Shown here: piece after piece, positions 46,506-58,173 of the stretch
How positions within the stretch are numbered: the first letter of the stretch is position 1
Layout of the letters: each line of letters starts with the position of its first letter
Source: Eucommia ulmoides
Lineage: Eukaryota > Streptophyta > Magnoliopsida > Garryales > Eucommiaceae
Direction: 5' to 3'
DNA: 64,000 nt
NCBI GenBank assembly: GCA_016647705.1
Contig: CM028330.1
Coordinates: 33,431,534 to 33,495,533 of the forward strand
The notes under the pieces: generated by a model
The model's input: the letters and a program-made list of their open reading frames with translations, nothing else
Told to the model about the DNA's origin: nothing
Database searches by the model: none
Position numbers and translations under genes: made by a program

Positions 46506-48914
46506 TGTTGATCCTAAGATTTTGATGGACAATTAAAGGTTGATATTTTTGGTGAAACTAACGATTTTATTGAGTATTTTAGTTTATTAGTTCCAGTAAT
46601 AAAAATTATCATGAAGATATTGTGGCAATGCTAAAGATGATGGAAGATTAAAAGTTTGAAGAAATTGAAAAACCTAGGAAAAACAACTCAGGTTAAATTC
46701 TAACTCTTAATGTATCCCTGTTAGGATCACACACGACACAATTTCTTTTTTCAAAATTATGTGTGTTTTTATAGAATCCTAATTAGTTAAATTATTTTTT
46801 TCTATGTGTAATTGAAAAAGAAATGCTAATAAATTGATTAAAATTGAACTTAAGTATTTAGTGGTGCTAACCGAGAAAAAAAATTGATTAAAGGGGTGAA
46901 AACATTGTTGAAATTGGATTTAAAATGAATTCAGGAGAGGTTTCCAATATCTCTCAGTCGACAGGTAAGTCAACCGGTGATTAATGAATGAAGTTGTTGA
47001 ATCTCTCGGTCGACAGGTAGGTCAACCTGAGTTTAAAATAAGAAGTCTCTGAATCTCTAGGTCAACAGATGAGTCGATTTATGATCAGATAATGAACTCT
47101 CTGAATCTCTAAGTCAGACGGATAGGTCGACTTATGAAACTCTCTGAATCATCCAGTCGACAGGTGATGGATGGGCAGTCGACCGATAAGCAAAGATATT
47201 TTGGCTTGGCTACATCTTGAATTGGACGGTTGACCGATGGGTCTTGGTTGGTCGACAGATGGAGTTGTTTCAGGATTTATGGAATTTCGAATTTTATTCA
47301 AAAAGTAGTCGTTACTAATTGTTTTATGGTTAAGATATGTGAGATATCTTAGGGATCTGATATGTTTTGAGTTATTTAATTAATATTTAATTATCCCTAT
47401 AGATATGGTTCAAGTAGTTTTAATATTTCTCAATTCCGTACATGTAATTCTTTTAATCTTATCTAATTGAGTTTGAGTAAAAGTTTGAGGGACTCAATTG
47501 AATATTTTAAGAGATATTTTAAGTGAATTATACAAGGAATGAATCATTATGATATAGAGGGTCTATTGGTGTAATTAAATATCATGATTTATGGGAACTA
47601 GCCGTTGGAGGGCTTGTTTTATTCCCTTATTAATAAACCTGCGTTTTTCACTTCTACAGTTAATTAAATATTAATATAATTTGAATTTATTTTGAGCTAT
47701 TCATCTCTCGTGCTTTCTAAGAGTTATCATACTGAGAGTTTGTGAGATCTTTCTTGAGAATCATTCTTTGGAGATTATTTGTTTGATTACCGATTTGAAG
47801 TTGCATTGCTAATCATTATTTATTCGGTGGAATCCTGGTGAGATCTTTCCAAATTACTTACTATTAATTGTTGCTTCATTATATTTATTATTTAGAATTT
47901 GATCTTTGAAATTGTTTTCCGGATTTTTTATTGAAAATTACTTTTGAAACAATTTCTTGAGAAAATTTAATTATGTACTTAATTGCTTGCTACCCATATT
48001 TATTTATCAGATTTTGAAATTCTCACTTTTTTATCACTAGTATCGGGACATTAAATGAGTTTTAATTTATTTAGGGTGGTAGAAGCTCTGAGTGGGAAAA
48101 TCACTTATCAACTGTTTGTAATTGGTGAGTTGAGTGTCGAATTAGATACTACTCGGAGTGTCTAATCAAGGGTAGTTTGTTTCAATCTCTTTCGGTAAAA
48201 AGATTGAGATTTTGATATTTGCCTAAGGTATAAAAAGATTAGGTGTTAATTCTTCCTTGATTGAATTTGTGAGTGAATTGTAAATGTTTCATCCTTACTT
48301 GGAAAAATGATACTTGGAGTGATTGTAAGGTTTTGATTCTTGAGCCTAAGATATAAAAAAGATTAGGTCGTGATTCTTCCTATAATAGAATTAGGTTAAT
48401 CTTTAGCCTGTAGAAAGATAGGTTATTCTTGAGGTTGGAAAAAAGAAGAGGTTATTCCTGAGCCTGAGAAAATGAATTGTAAAGGTTGATTTTGAGCCTG
48501 TGAAAAGAATATTTGTGAGGGTTTGGTTCCTACCTTTAAAGGGATCTTGAGTTTAGTGGGTGCGAATCTCCATGGGGCTTAGAGTACTGGATTAGCCAAG
48601 AATAGCTTGGTGAACCAGGATAAATTAATTATTATCTTCAAATTTTATCCTAAAATTAATTATTATCTTTATTGCAGTGGATATGTGTTATCAACTAGGT
48701 GCACACCAAATATCATGGTGTGATGCTTTATTTATTTTACTTATATTGTTATTTGGTGTGCACCTAGTTGATAACACATAATCACTGTTATAAAGATAAT
48801 AATTAATTTTAGGATAAAATTAATTGTTTGAATTCTTAAAGCATTATTATTATTCTAATAATTTTTTAATACTACCCAATTCACCCCCCTCTTGGGTAGT
48901 TCACTGGGCCAACA
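46506..48914 (+). mobile_element. Solo Copia LTR nested in the TR-GAG element
   Basis: TGTTGATCCTAAG to TTCACTGGGCCAACA with a perfect ATTTA duplication (46501-46505 and 48915-48919). 2,409 bases. Sub-repeat cluster 46940-47275 with several GTCGACAGGTAAGTC-type motifs. Near its 3' end lies a long inverted repeat (48635-48822) absent from the other copies. Confidence 0.9.
48635..48822. repeat. Long inverted repeat (hairpin) in the solo LTR
   Basis: Left arm about 48635-48710 (TTTTATCCTAAAATTAATTA ... ATCAACTAGGTGCACACCAAAT) and right arm about 48752-48822 (ATTTGGTGTGCACCTAGTTGAT ... AATTTTAGGATAAAA) are reverse complements with few mismatches. The spacer is about 40 bases. Other LTR copies have only the right-arm orientation here. 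Confidence 0.85.
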
Positions 48915-48919
48915 ATTTA

Positions 48920-49911
48920 GGCATTCATTTTGATCGCTTGATCCTTTTAAGTCTACTATGTTATATGTTTATCTCTCGTTACCCTGTTGAAGCCGAAAAA
49001 TGGTTTCAATTTTGAACACATAACACATACCGTGGCCGATAAAACTTATTTCCAAACCTATATCGCTGAGCTGAAGGCACAATTTGAGTGAATCAAGTTA
49101 GCATTCGTTATGCTACTTGAAGTGAGCGGTTGGGTTTAGGGCGAATTTTTCATTGGTTTGTATTCGAGTACTCACTTGTTATTTTTCTTTCATTTTAACT
49201 ACACCCGTGAAATTGTAATAATTGAATAAGTTTAGGGGTATGGTTTATGAAAAAAAAGAAGAAGAAGACATATGTAAATATCGTTCTATTTCCGTTTCTT
49301 TTAACAAGTGAGTACGAAGTTCTTAAATGTATGTTTAGGGTTGTTTCGACTTGATCTTTGGGGGTTCGAGAGTGATTGAGTACCAAACATGTGCTTCGGG
49401 TATCATTAAGTTAATAACATTAACCTATTTTTTATTCCTGGTATACCCTTGGCCAAATGTTCCAAAAACTGAACCAAGTCTTATTGATCTTTTTGAATTT
49501 CTTAGCTTACAATAGTGGAGAATGGAACCCTATCAGGCATATGGATTTCCTACACCTTATTGGTTTTAGTAATGAACTTTATTGGTGGATAATCCAATCC
49601 GATCGGTGGATATTTGTATAATTGAGTTTTTGCACACACACTTTGACAAGATGTAGAATGGCGCTTACTATTATTGAATTTTGAAATTCTAGAACACCAC
49701 ATGGTGTGTTTTATTCTTGAACTTGATAGGATTGGGGGTCGATGAGGGAAAAACATTTGGCTGGTTAGATGAAATTCAAAACTTGCACATTATTGTTTTT
49801 TTCGTGTTTTTCATTTTTAGTATTTAAAATTTCGTAATTAGTTGTTGTAGTTTCTTTTATTGTGTGGGTGTTTTGCTCGAGGACTAACAAAATTCTAAGT
49901 TTGGGGGTATT
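48920..49911 (+). other. 3' untranslated region of the TR-GAG element
   Basis: Follows the nested LTR. AT-rich; no recognisable domain. The end carries AAGTTTGGGGGTAT, the likely plus-strand primer tract, directly before the 3' LTR. Confidence 0.55.
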
Positions 49912-51252
49912 TGATAAATGTAATTTATCTATTTATTCCCAAGCCGATTTTGGTAGTTTTCAAGTATTTTTATGAAGTTTTAATATATTTTAATATGTTT
50001 TTATGTGTTTTGTATAAATTAGGTGTTTGGGACGAAAAAGAGCTAAAACGGTTGAAAATTAAGCTAATTGGTGGAATAGCGGTGGAAGAATGGTGGAAAA
50101 ATGAGCAAAAAGACCAAACCTACAACTGTAGCCCACCACTGTAGTGGCGAAATAACAGGATGCTCACTAATGAACCACTGCTGCAGCAATCAAGCCACCG
50201 ATGCAGTGGTGACTACTGCCGACATACCCACCGTTGTAGCGGTACTCCTGCACCTCTAAAGTGCATTTTTAGATATTTTTGAGCCCATATCCTCTCATCC
50301 TCTCTCATTTTCTGCCATAAGACCTCATTAGAGATAAGAGGTTAGGCTTGAGAGGTTTTGGGGAGAGCTCAACCAAACCGAAGAAGAAGATCACGTTGCG
50401 AAGAAGGAGAAACGCTCTCGAAGTGGTTTTAGCTTTGGATCTTCAGATAACGGCTAAGTTCCTTTATTTCTTAACTTTGGTAGTTTGTTTGAGTATATTT
50501 AGCTCATTTATTATTGTATATACGGTTATGACCATTGGCTAAACATGGATTATCTATGGGATTAATTTAGTTTATGAAAATGTCGTTTATTTAAATTGTA
50601 TTTCTTTAACGGTTATTTTTCGCTATTCAATTGAGTTTACCATTCTTGTATTTTCATTATATGTTTGTTTAGATATACAGAGAAATTGGGATTTGACACT
50701 CGGGAGAGGTAACCCCGAATTCGGACTAGGGTTTAAACACAACTCGACGATCTAATAACCCGGAAGGGAGTTAGAAAGTATGCAATCAGTGATGTTGGGG
50801 TGAGACTCATGTGACTATGTGTTCTAAAAAATGTTAGAGAGTGACTTTGACGTTAACGCGAAGTCACATATTCATTCACTTTACACTAGAGAGAGAGAGT
50901 GAATGAGTTTATAATACTGATATTGTCAGATAAGTCGAATACCGTTATTGTTAACTAAACAAAACCAAACACGTTTAAGTAAATAAAATTAATCCCTAGA
51001 TAATTCATTTCCCTAAACGTCTCAATATAGTATAAATAGTTTAATTAGATTAATAAGTACTTTAGTTTAGTATTTATATTTATAAACAAATCACATTTTT
51101 ATTGCCAAAATAAAGTTAGGTTATGATAATTACGGTATTCAACGATAATATTAACCAATCCATGTGGATACGACAACCCTTACTCTTCCCATTATACTAA
51201 AACTTGACCCGTACACTTACGGTGAAAGTAGCGACGTAATCAAGCGCTACCA
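49912..51252 (+). repeat. 3' LTR of the TR-GAG element
   Basis: 1,341 bases. Longer than the 5' LTR mainly through extra sequence in the CCACTGTAG / CTGCAGCAA zone (50110-50260). Confidence 0.85.
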
Positions 51253-53233
51253 CTTATTAAGGGTAGCTGATTTCAATCTCTTCCAGTAAAGAGATTGAGG
51301 TTTTGATCTTTGCCTAGAGTATAAAAAGATTAGGTGCTAATTCTTCCTTGATAGAATTAATTTGAGTGATTTTCTAATGGTTCAATACTTACCGGGTAAA
51401 AGGATATTTGGAGCATTTTTGTAAGGTTTGATTCTTAGTCTAAGTATAAAAGAATTATGTTAATCTTTAGCCTGTGAAAAAGATAGGGTTATTCCTGAGC
51501 TTGTGAAAAAGAATTGTAAGGGTTGATTCTGAGCCTGCAAAAAAATTTGTTTTGTAAGGGTTTGATTCCTACCTGGTTAAAGGGATCATAGTGATTAGTG
51601 GGTGCGACTCTCCGCGGAGCTCGGGGGACTGGATTAGCCAAGAATAACTTGGTGAACCGGTATAAATTTTTGTTGTGCTGCATTATTTTATTTATTTATT
51701 TTTATGTTGTTTGGTGTGTACCTAGTTGATACTTAATTTTCGCTGTTATATAGATAATAATGAATTTAGGATAAAAATTAATTATTTAATTTTTTGAAGT
51801 ATTTTATTTGAATTAATTTTTGTCTACCCAATTTACCCCCCCTCTTGGGTAGCTCACTGGGCCAACACTCGAATTAGTATATGTATAGTACTAGTGTGGG
51901 GACTCAACTTAGTATATGTATAATGCAAGTCCTAACCATGGCTATAAAGGCCAAACATTTTCGGAGAGGACCGTTTTCCTCCGCATATTTGGAATAGGGG
52001 TAGGAGGGTCATCTCTTATTCGACCTTTCGCTAGGGAGGACTCGACTAAAAACGTGCAAGAAATTTAAAGTAAATACAGAAAAAGTAAAAGTACGGAAAG
52101 GCACATAACATAAATGATGATAAAGGTAAATGAAAGAAAATAAAATTGTTGTCACATTCTCTTGGAACGGTTATATTTTTTTCGGGTTTTGACCGTTTTC
52201 GTTTGTATTTCTTTTGTCAAAAAATAAAATGTGCAAGGGAATTTAGAGAACTTACCTTTCTTTAATGGAAGGAAGTTTTTTCTTTCTTCTTTTTTTCTTT
52301 CTTTTGTGTTTTGTCTTATTTTATCTCTTTTTTGTGGAGATTCTTAGACTTCTAAAAAACTAATTTCTATTTTTTTTTAGAAGTATTTCTAGAGAGAGAA
52401 AGTGTTCTGGCAAGTAATTGAGAGTGTATAAGCAAGAGGCAGTGAAACAGCACTCCAAAAATGAAATAGGGCACCCCCTATTTATAGGGAATGAGATCTG
52501 CGCACTCCTGATGTTGCACGCCCAAGGGATTGCATAGCCTTCCGTGACAGGCACTAGTAACATCTCTTGATGGGAGCTACCCCCTATTTCGTAAACTTTA
52601 CACTTCTACCCTCCTATTTTGGGAATTGAGTGTAGAATCTTGATTTATCCCCAAATCAAGTTATACATTTCATATAAAAGGATTGGGAGATTCCTATAAG
52701 GCTAGGGACACTCCAACTTGGAATCCTAATGCTTCAACTTATTTCCAGGAGGCGTACATAAGGTGAATTTTGTGATTTTTGCAGTTTTTATCAATTAAAG
52801 CCAATTTGTTTTTATTTTTCTTGAAATTGAAATGACAAAAATAAATTTAAACTATCTAAATTAATATTAGAAAGTTTAATTTTAAAAATGAAATATTTTT
52901 GGCCATCAATTTGACAAAAGCGGCGAAAAAGTACAGTGTTTGGCCTAAAATGAAAAGTAGTTAGAATTAGTGAAATTTCTTAAAATTAAAGGGGCGAAAA
53001 CAAAATTAACCATATTTAAAGTGATATTTTATGAAAATAAACTTTCAATTTAATCAATTTAGTCTCTCAATTAATTTTTAACCCGAAACTTTATTTCTTC
53101 GTCAAATTTCTTCAAATTGTCAAAAAAAAAAATTGTATTTTCTTTTTTCAAAATATTAAGTAAAATTTATATTCCTGAATCTAAGGTGTTAATTTTTTCA
53201 TTTAAACATAGTTTAAAGTTTGTCCAAATTTTT

Positions 53234-53598
53234 ATGAAATCTTGAGTGAAGACACTTATGAAGAAAAATTTCTATGCAATGCAGGATTTTTTCTTAAATT
53301 CAAAATGACGATATAGGTTATTATGAACCAACAAGAAGAATGTTAATGAAATGCAAGATTTTAATCAAATACTAAATGACGATATAGGTTGTTATTTATA
53401 TGAAATTATAAACGATTATACGGGTTAGTATGAATTCAAAATGTAGAATTTGTAATATGTGTTTTGTGAGGATATGAGCAAAGGCTTTTCTTTTTCCTTT
53501 TTCCTAACACTTTTCAAAAAACTGAGGACCGTTGGAATCAGATGTTGCCAAAAATTCTCAGCACGTGCGATCAGTTTATCACGTGCCAAAAACTTCTT
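53234..53598. other. Unassigned AT-rich stretch right of LTR-B
   Basis: No coding region or terminus recognised. Contains a short repeated phrase, AAATGACGATATAGGTTRTTAT, at about 53304 and 53384. Confidence 0.35.
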
Positions 53599-56574
53599 TG
53601 TTGGCCTAGTGTGATACCTAAGAGGGGGTGAATTGGGTAGTTATAAAAATTTAAACGATTAAATCTTTTAACACTTAAATTATCAAATAATCAATTTATC
53701 TTAAAGCAATTATTATATTTATTACGCAATGGATAAGTGTTTATATTCTAAGTGCACACCCAAATAGAATATGATAAAAATAATAATAAAGCAGCACATC
53801 AAGATATATCCTGGTTCAGCAAGTTAACCTTGCCTAATCTAGTCCCCTGAGCTCTAAGGAGATTCGCAACCACTAAACCCTTGATCCCTTTACTAGGTAG
53901 GAACCAAACCCTTACAATTTCTGTTTTCAAAGGCTAAGGAAAAATCTCATCTTTTTACCAGGTTAAAGACTAATATAATCCTTTTACAGATTAAAGATCA
54001 AACCTAATCCTTTTATAGGCTAAAGATCAAACCTCACAACTCTCACAAGTATCATTTTCACAGGTAAGGATGGAATCTTTACAACTCCATCAATTTAATT
54101 CAGGAAGAATCACAACCTAGTTATTTTCAAGGGAAAAAATAACCTAACATTTTTATTCTTTAGGATAAAGATCAAATCTCAATCTTTTTCACCGAAAAAG
54201 ATTGAAACTTAGCTACCCTGAGTAGACACCGACCCAATCGTGTCTAATTCGCTTAAACTCACAAATTAAAAAAAAATAATGAGTTTTTTCCCACAAGAAG
54301 TTTCTACCACCTCAATACAATTATACTCAATTAATGTCCCGAAATTTACTACATGATAGATATAATATGAGACAAAATAATATCTGATTATAAATAAGTG
54401 TGGGTAGCACAAATTATAGCATGAAATCAGATAATCACACAAAATCATTTTAAAAATATTTTTATGCTCTTAAATTTGAAAAAGATTTTTGCACGATCTT
54501 AAATCCAAGCAATCAATAAGAATATGAAATCACAATTAAGAATAATAACTTGGAAAGATCTCTAGTAACAGAATATTAGGTCGTTACTTTCACCGCAAGT
54601 GTACGGGTCAAGTTTTATAAAATAGTGAATGAGAAGGGATTCGTATCCACAGGGATTGAACTAAATTATCGTTAAGTACCACGATTAACATAACCAAATT
54701 TTATTTAGGCGATAAAAATTGGGTTTTTGTTTTTATAAATGATATTCTAAATTAACAATTAATTAAACAATAATACTAAATATATTATATGAGAATAGAT
54801 TATCTAGGGATTAACTTCGTTTACTTATATGTGTTTGATCCAATCTAGTTTACATTAATAGTATTCACACTATCCGACAATATAGGTATCGAAAACTCAC
54901 TCACTAACTCTCTCGAGTGTAAAGTGAATGAATATGCGACTTCGCGTCAACATTGAAGTCCTCCTCAAGCGTTTATACGACACTTGGTTACATGAGTCTC
55001 GCCCTAACCTTATGGATTGCATACTTTCTAACGCCTTCCCGGGTCATTAGATCGTCACGTTGTGTTTAAACCCTAGTTTGAATCCAAAGTTACTTCTCCC
55101 GAGTGTCAAATCCCATATTCTCAAAATTAACCTTGATACTATAACAAACATATCAAGATTGTAATAAAACGATAAATACAATCGAATACAAATGAACAAT
55201 CGTAATGAAACATTGATTTATTCAAACAACGTTTTCATACACAAATCGCTCTCTAGACAATATATATTTAGTTACTCATGGACATAACCACATATACAAT
55301 AATAAACAAGTTAAACATAATCAAAACTATTAACCAAACTAATAATAAAAGAGAAAAATAAGGAGACTAGTTATTATCCAAAGAACCGATGCTAAAATCG
55401 CTCTGAGAATGTTTCATCTTCTTGAATTGGATGATCTTCTCTTGGTTGATAGTGTCTTGGAGCTCTCAAGACTCCCAAAAAATATCCTAAGTGTTTAGGG
55501 AGAACAGGGAAGATATATGGGATCCCAAAATATCAACAAAATATCCCCAAATATCCTAAAAGATCTAGTGTCAGACCGCTGCAGCGGTGGGGAAGTCAAC
55601 AGCCTTTTCGGATTGGTGATTGCTGCAGCGGTGCAGCAGTAGAAAAATAGCAACTCTTTGCATTTTGACTGCTGCAGCGGTAGAGCTGCAGATGCTGGAA
55701 GGCCTTTTTTTGCTCTTTTTCCACCGTTCTTCCATCAACTTGCTCGTTTATGGACCGTTTTCGTCTCTTTTCATCCCAAACACCTGATTTATACATAAAC
55801 AAATAAAAATATGTTAAGACATATTAAAACGCTATAATAATACTCGAAAACTACAAAAACCAGCTTGAGAACAAATAGATAAATTACACCTATCAATCTC
55901 ACAAGGAAAACACCGAAGAACGTAAATTGAATCGCAAGACAACACAAATCGGTGATGCTAAAACAATCAGTGCTTTAGATCAAGAACGTAACACAATATC
56001 TCTCTTGAATGAATCTCAGCAGAATGACAACTCTTACAAAAGCTTAGCAACTGATATTCTTGATATTTATTATCACAATCCCGCAGGTCTAATTCTATAG
56101 ACCAATATCAAGCCCTCTAACGGCTATTTTTCAAAAGATATGTCTCTGTAAGCCACTCTTAGACCCCATTAATATTTCCTTTCAATTCTGGGATATTTTA
56201 CTTAAAAAATAACTTTCAAAACCCTCAAATAAGACCATAAAATATTTATCAATTATGAATCACAAAAATAAGAAATATTTAATTAACCAAATTGAGAAAA
56301 TCGTTTAATATGTTAACCAAATCAGTATAAGTTTATAACATATGGACTATATCTTCAACAAGATCAGATCCCTCGAATTTCTCCATTGGAATCATTAAAA
56401 ACAAATATTTTTTTATCGAAAGATCAAGATCCTCAAAATCTCAACCGAAACAGTCTGTTAATTGATCCCAAGCCTGTCGGTTGACCAATGATACAGTGTG
56501 TAAGTCAGGCCAAATAAAACACCCAGTTGGCTGACCAATCACTCCTCGGTCGGTTGATCGATTGGTTCAGAGAA
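53599..56574 (-). mobile_element. Truncated Copia LTR, split by a solo TR-GAG LTR
   Basis: Begins TGTTGGCCTAGTGTGATACC (LTR 3' end on the minus strand) and follows the family order through 54562, resumes at 55901 and reaches the sub-repeat zone (CTGTCGGTTGACC, CGGTCGGTTGATCG, 56475-56570). The remaining part up to the expected ...ATCAACA end is absent; plus-strand gag sequence follows at once, marking a rearrangement. Confidence 0.75.
54563..55895 (-). mobile_element. Solo LTR of the TR-GAG family
   Basis: Reverse complement of the TR-GAG LTR: CGTTACTTTCACCGCAAGTG near 54583 and ATAAATTACACCTATCA at the right end (55895). Perfect ATCTC duplication at 54558-54562 and 55896-55900. The left end is TAGTAACAG, where TGGTAGCG is expected. 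1,333 bases. The CTGCAGCGGT motif cluster is at about 55570-55690. Confidence 0.85.
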
Positions 56575-56971
56575 TTTTCCCTGGAAAGACAAAATGATTG
56601 CCTTCCTTCAGGCCACAAATTATGATGTCTGGCTAGCAATGGAGGATCGTCCATTTGTCCCAATGGAAAATGGATTCGAGAAAAAGAACGAACAGCTAAC
56701 TACTTCCGATAAGCAAAAACTTTCTATAAACTCTCAAACTATTAATATTCTATTTTGTTCTTTAGATGCTAATGAATACTTGAGTTTAAAATTGTAAATC
56801 AACAAAGGAGATGTGGGACAAGCTATAGGTTACCCACGAAGGGACAAGTCAAGTGAAACAATAAAAAATCAACACTCTTATGAGGCAATTTGAATTGTTC
56901 AGAATGGGATGAACTTAATCGATTCAAGAGATGTACACTCGATTTAACAACATTTGCAATAACTTGAGTCA
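56575..56971 (+). pseudogene. Copia gag fragment
   Basis: Reads WKDKMIAFLQATNYDVWLAM, EDRPFVPMENGFEKKNEQL and SINSQTINILFCSLDANEY, aligned with the gag of Copia elements 1 and 2 from about residue 28, then broken by frameshifts (VTHEGTSQVK text out of frame near 56830). Left end is the junction with the opposed LTR; right end is the poly(A) end of the LINE, so the rest of this element may lie beyond the right edge. Confidence 0.75.
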
Positions 56972-56979
56972 ACCTTTTT

Positions 56980-57593
56980 TTTAAAAAAGAAAAAGAAAAA
57001 AGGAATATATTAATTAGGGGAATTAAAAACCCCTAAAGAAAATAAGATGAGAACAAAAAAGAAGCAAAACAGTGTGTACATACAAACACTGTTTGCATAC
57101 AAATTGACTAAATACAAAAAAATGTCTGCTACCAAAGATACAAGGAGCAACTATAGTGCAACCAAAAACTGTAGAACAAACAACACAGCAACATCAGTAG
57201 CCAAGCAGCAAAAAACAACTACCAGTAAACAACCATCCAACAACCACCAAGGCAGGACCAAAATATTTGAATACCACAATGTAGCACAGAGGTGCAATCA
57301 AAACCATCAAAAAACTAGTAACCAGCAACACAAAATAGCCCACCATTAGCATGACCACTTCCCGTAGCAAACAAATACAAGCAACAACAAAAATGAGCAG
57401 ACAACAGCCCATAGAAGGCAAAAACATCAAGAAGCAGTAGGAGAAACCAAAGCAGTAGCATAGCAGCAGAAAAATTTAATATTTGGTCAAGCAGAACCAA
57501 AATCAAGGGAGGAGCAAGCCAACCGTAAAGGATTCTGCAACAGCAAACCAAGGGAGAAAGAACAATCAGCAAGTTCAGTAGAGAGGAAAATCA
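56980..57593 (-). other. 3' untranslated region of the LINE
   Basis: No domain recognised. Frames on both strands (57047-57349 plus; 57194-57572 minus) are compositional, rich in T/N/Q or in L/V/C. Confidence 0.5.
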
Positions 57594-58173
57594 TCAAGAA
57601 TTCGGTTGAGAGCATTTTCTAATGTTTGGGAATCCTTGTCTATCTAATCTCAAGCATCCTCTAATGCAGGGAGAAAGCTCTTGGAAACTTGTAGTACTCA
57701 ATTCAAAGCCTTCACTAGCTAACTTAGATAGACCATCAACAATAGTGTTTGCTTCTCGAAAGCAATGTTGAATAGGGAAATGACCCATAGTTCTGAGTTG
57801 AGCAATGTCATCAAGAAGAGGCTTTTGATGCCAAGGGATAGAGCATTTACCATTAACCATATCAACTAGCACTATACTATCAACTTCCAGCAAAACATGA
57901 GATTAGAGATGATCAACACAGTATTTTAGACCCTGATATATTTGTTTGAAAACCAATAGGAGTAGCATATGCATTAAAAAAAAAAAAAAAAAAAATTTCC
58001 CAGTTGTGAATAGCACCTCCAGTTCCTAATGCACCAGGATTTCCCAAAGAGCTTGAATGAAGCTTTAAGATGCCTTCTTGAGTTTTAAGCCATCTCACCA
58101 AAATCAAACAATCTTTGGTCTTCTTTTTAGCCTTGTAAAGTTTAGCTTTCATTGTGTATTGTAAGTTCTTCAA
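57594..58173 (-). pseudogene. LINE RNase H domain
   Basis: 58173-57913 includes ILKLHSSSLGNPGALGTGGA, the start of a plant LINE RNase H (usual KLNTDGSSLGNPG); the TDG with the first catalytic aspartate reads HS here. A run of 21 A (57976-57996) breaks the frame inside. 57893-57594 continues with EVDSIVLVDMVNGKCSIPW, HCFREANTIVDGLSKLASEG, the C-terminal part with an acidic residue before LSKLA. Dead copy. Confidence 0.75.

Larger units (their letters stand above)
43536..51252 (+). mobile_element. Non-autonomous Athila-like GAG-only retrotransposon (TR-GAG)
   Basis: 5' LTR 43536-44815 and 3' LTR 49912-51252 (TGATA(G/A)... to ...GCTACCA), flanked by CTAAT and CTTAT. Directly after the 5' LTR is a primer-binding site TGTAGCCGTTGTTGGGGA (44822-44839), 14 of 18 bases matching the Asp-tRNA site used by Athila/Tat. 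The internal region encodes only a GAG-like protein and a downstream frame; no protease, reverse transcriptase, RNase H or integrase. A GCGCTTCTTGGGAGGTAACC motif (about 45957) and a TTTGGGGGTAT purine-type tract precede the 3' LTR. A solo Copia LTR interrupts it at 46506-48914; without it the element is about 5.3 kb. It would need enzymes supplied in trans. Confidence 0.8.
41119..51867 (+). mobile_element. Solo Copia LTR in LTR-B, itself split by a MITE and a TR-GAG element
   Basis: Perfect CTCGA duplication at 41114-41118 and 51868-51872. The LTR starts TATTAATCCTAAG (TG changed to TA) and ends CTCACTGGGCCAACA. Parts: 41119-42675, 43326-43535 and 51258-51867; summed length about 2.37 kb, equal to other members. 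Sub-repeat cluster at 41590-41990. A TATA-like CCCCTATAAATAAACC is at 42334. No Copia internal sequence, so it is solo. Confidence 0.85.
39384..53233 (+). mobile_element. LTR-B: second copy of the LTR-A family, split by a solo Copia LTR
   Basis: Left part 39384-41118 and right part 51873-53233 are collinear with LTR-A (for example GAGTCGCTACTTAGCATTGG at 39598 against GAGTCGCCACCTAGCATTGG at 10627). The interruption at CTCGA is a clean insertion. Homology to LTR-A fades at AAAGTTTGTCCAAATTT (about 53230), about 90 bases before the expected CA end, so the right end is truncated or replaced. Same strand as LTR-A, so the two could be the 5' and 3' LTRs of one old element or independent copies. 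Confidence 0.6.

Noticed and set aside
57047-57349. 100-codon N/T/Q-rich plus-strand frame
   Set aside because: Opposite strand of the LINE 3' untranslated region; low-complexity.
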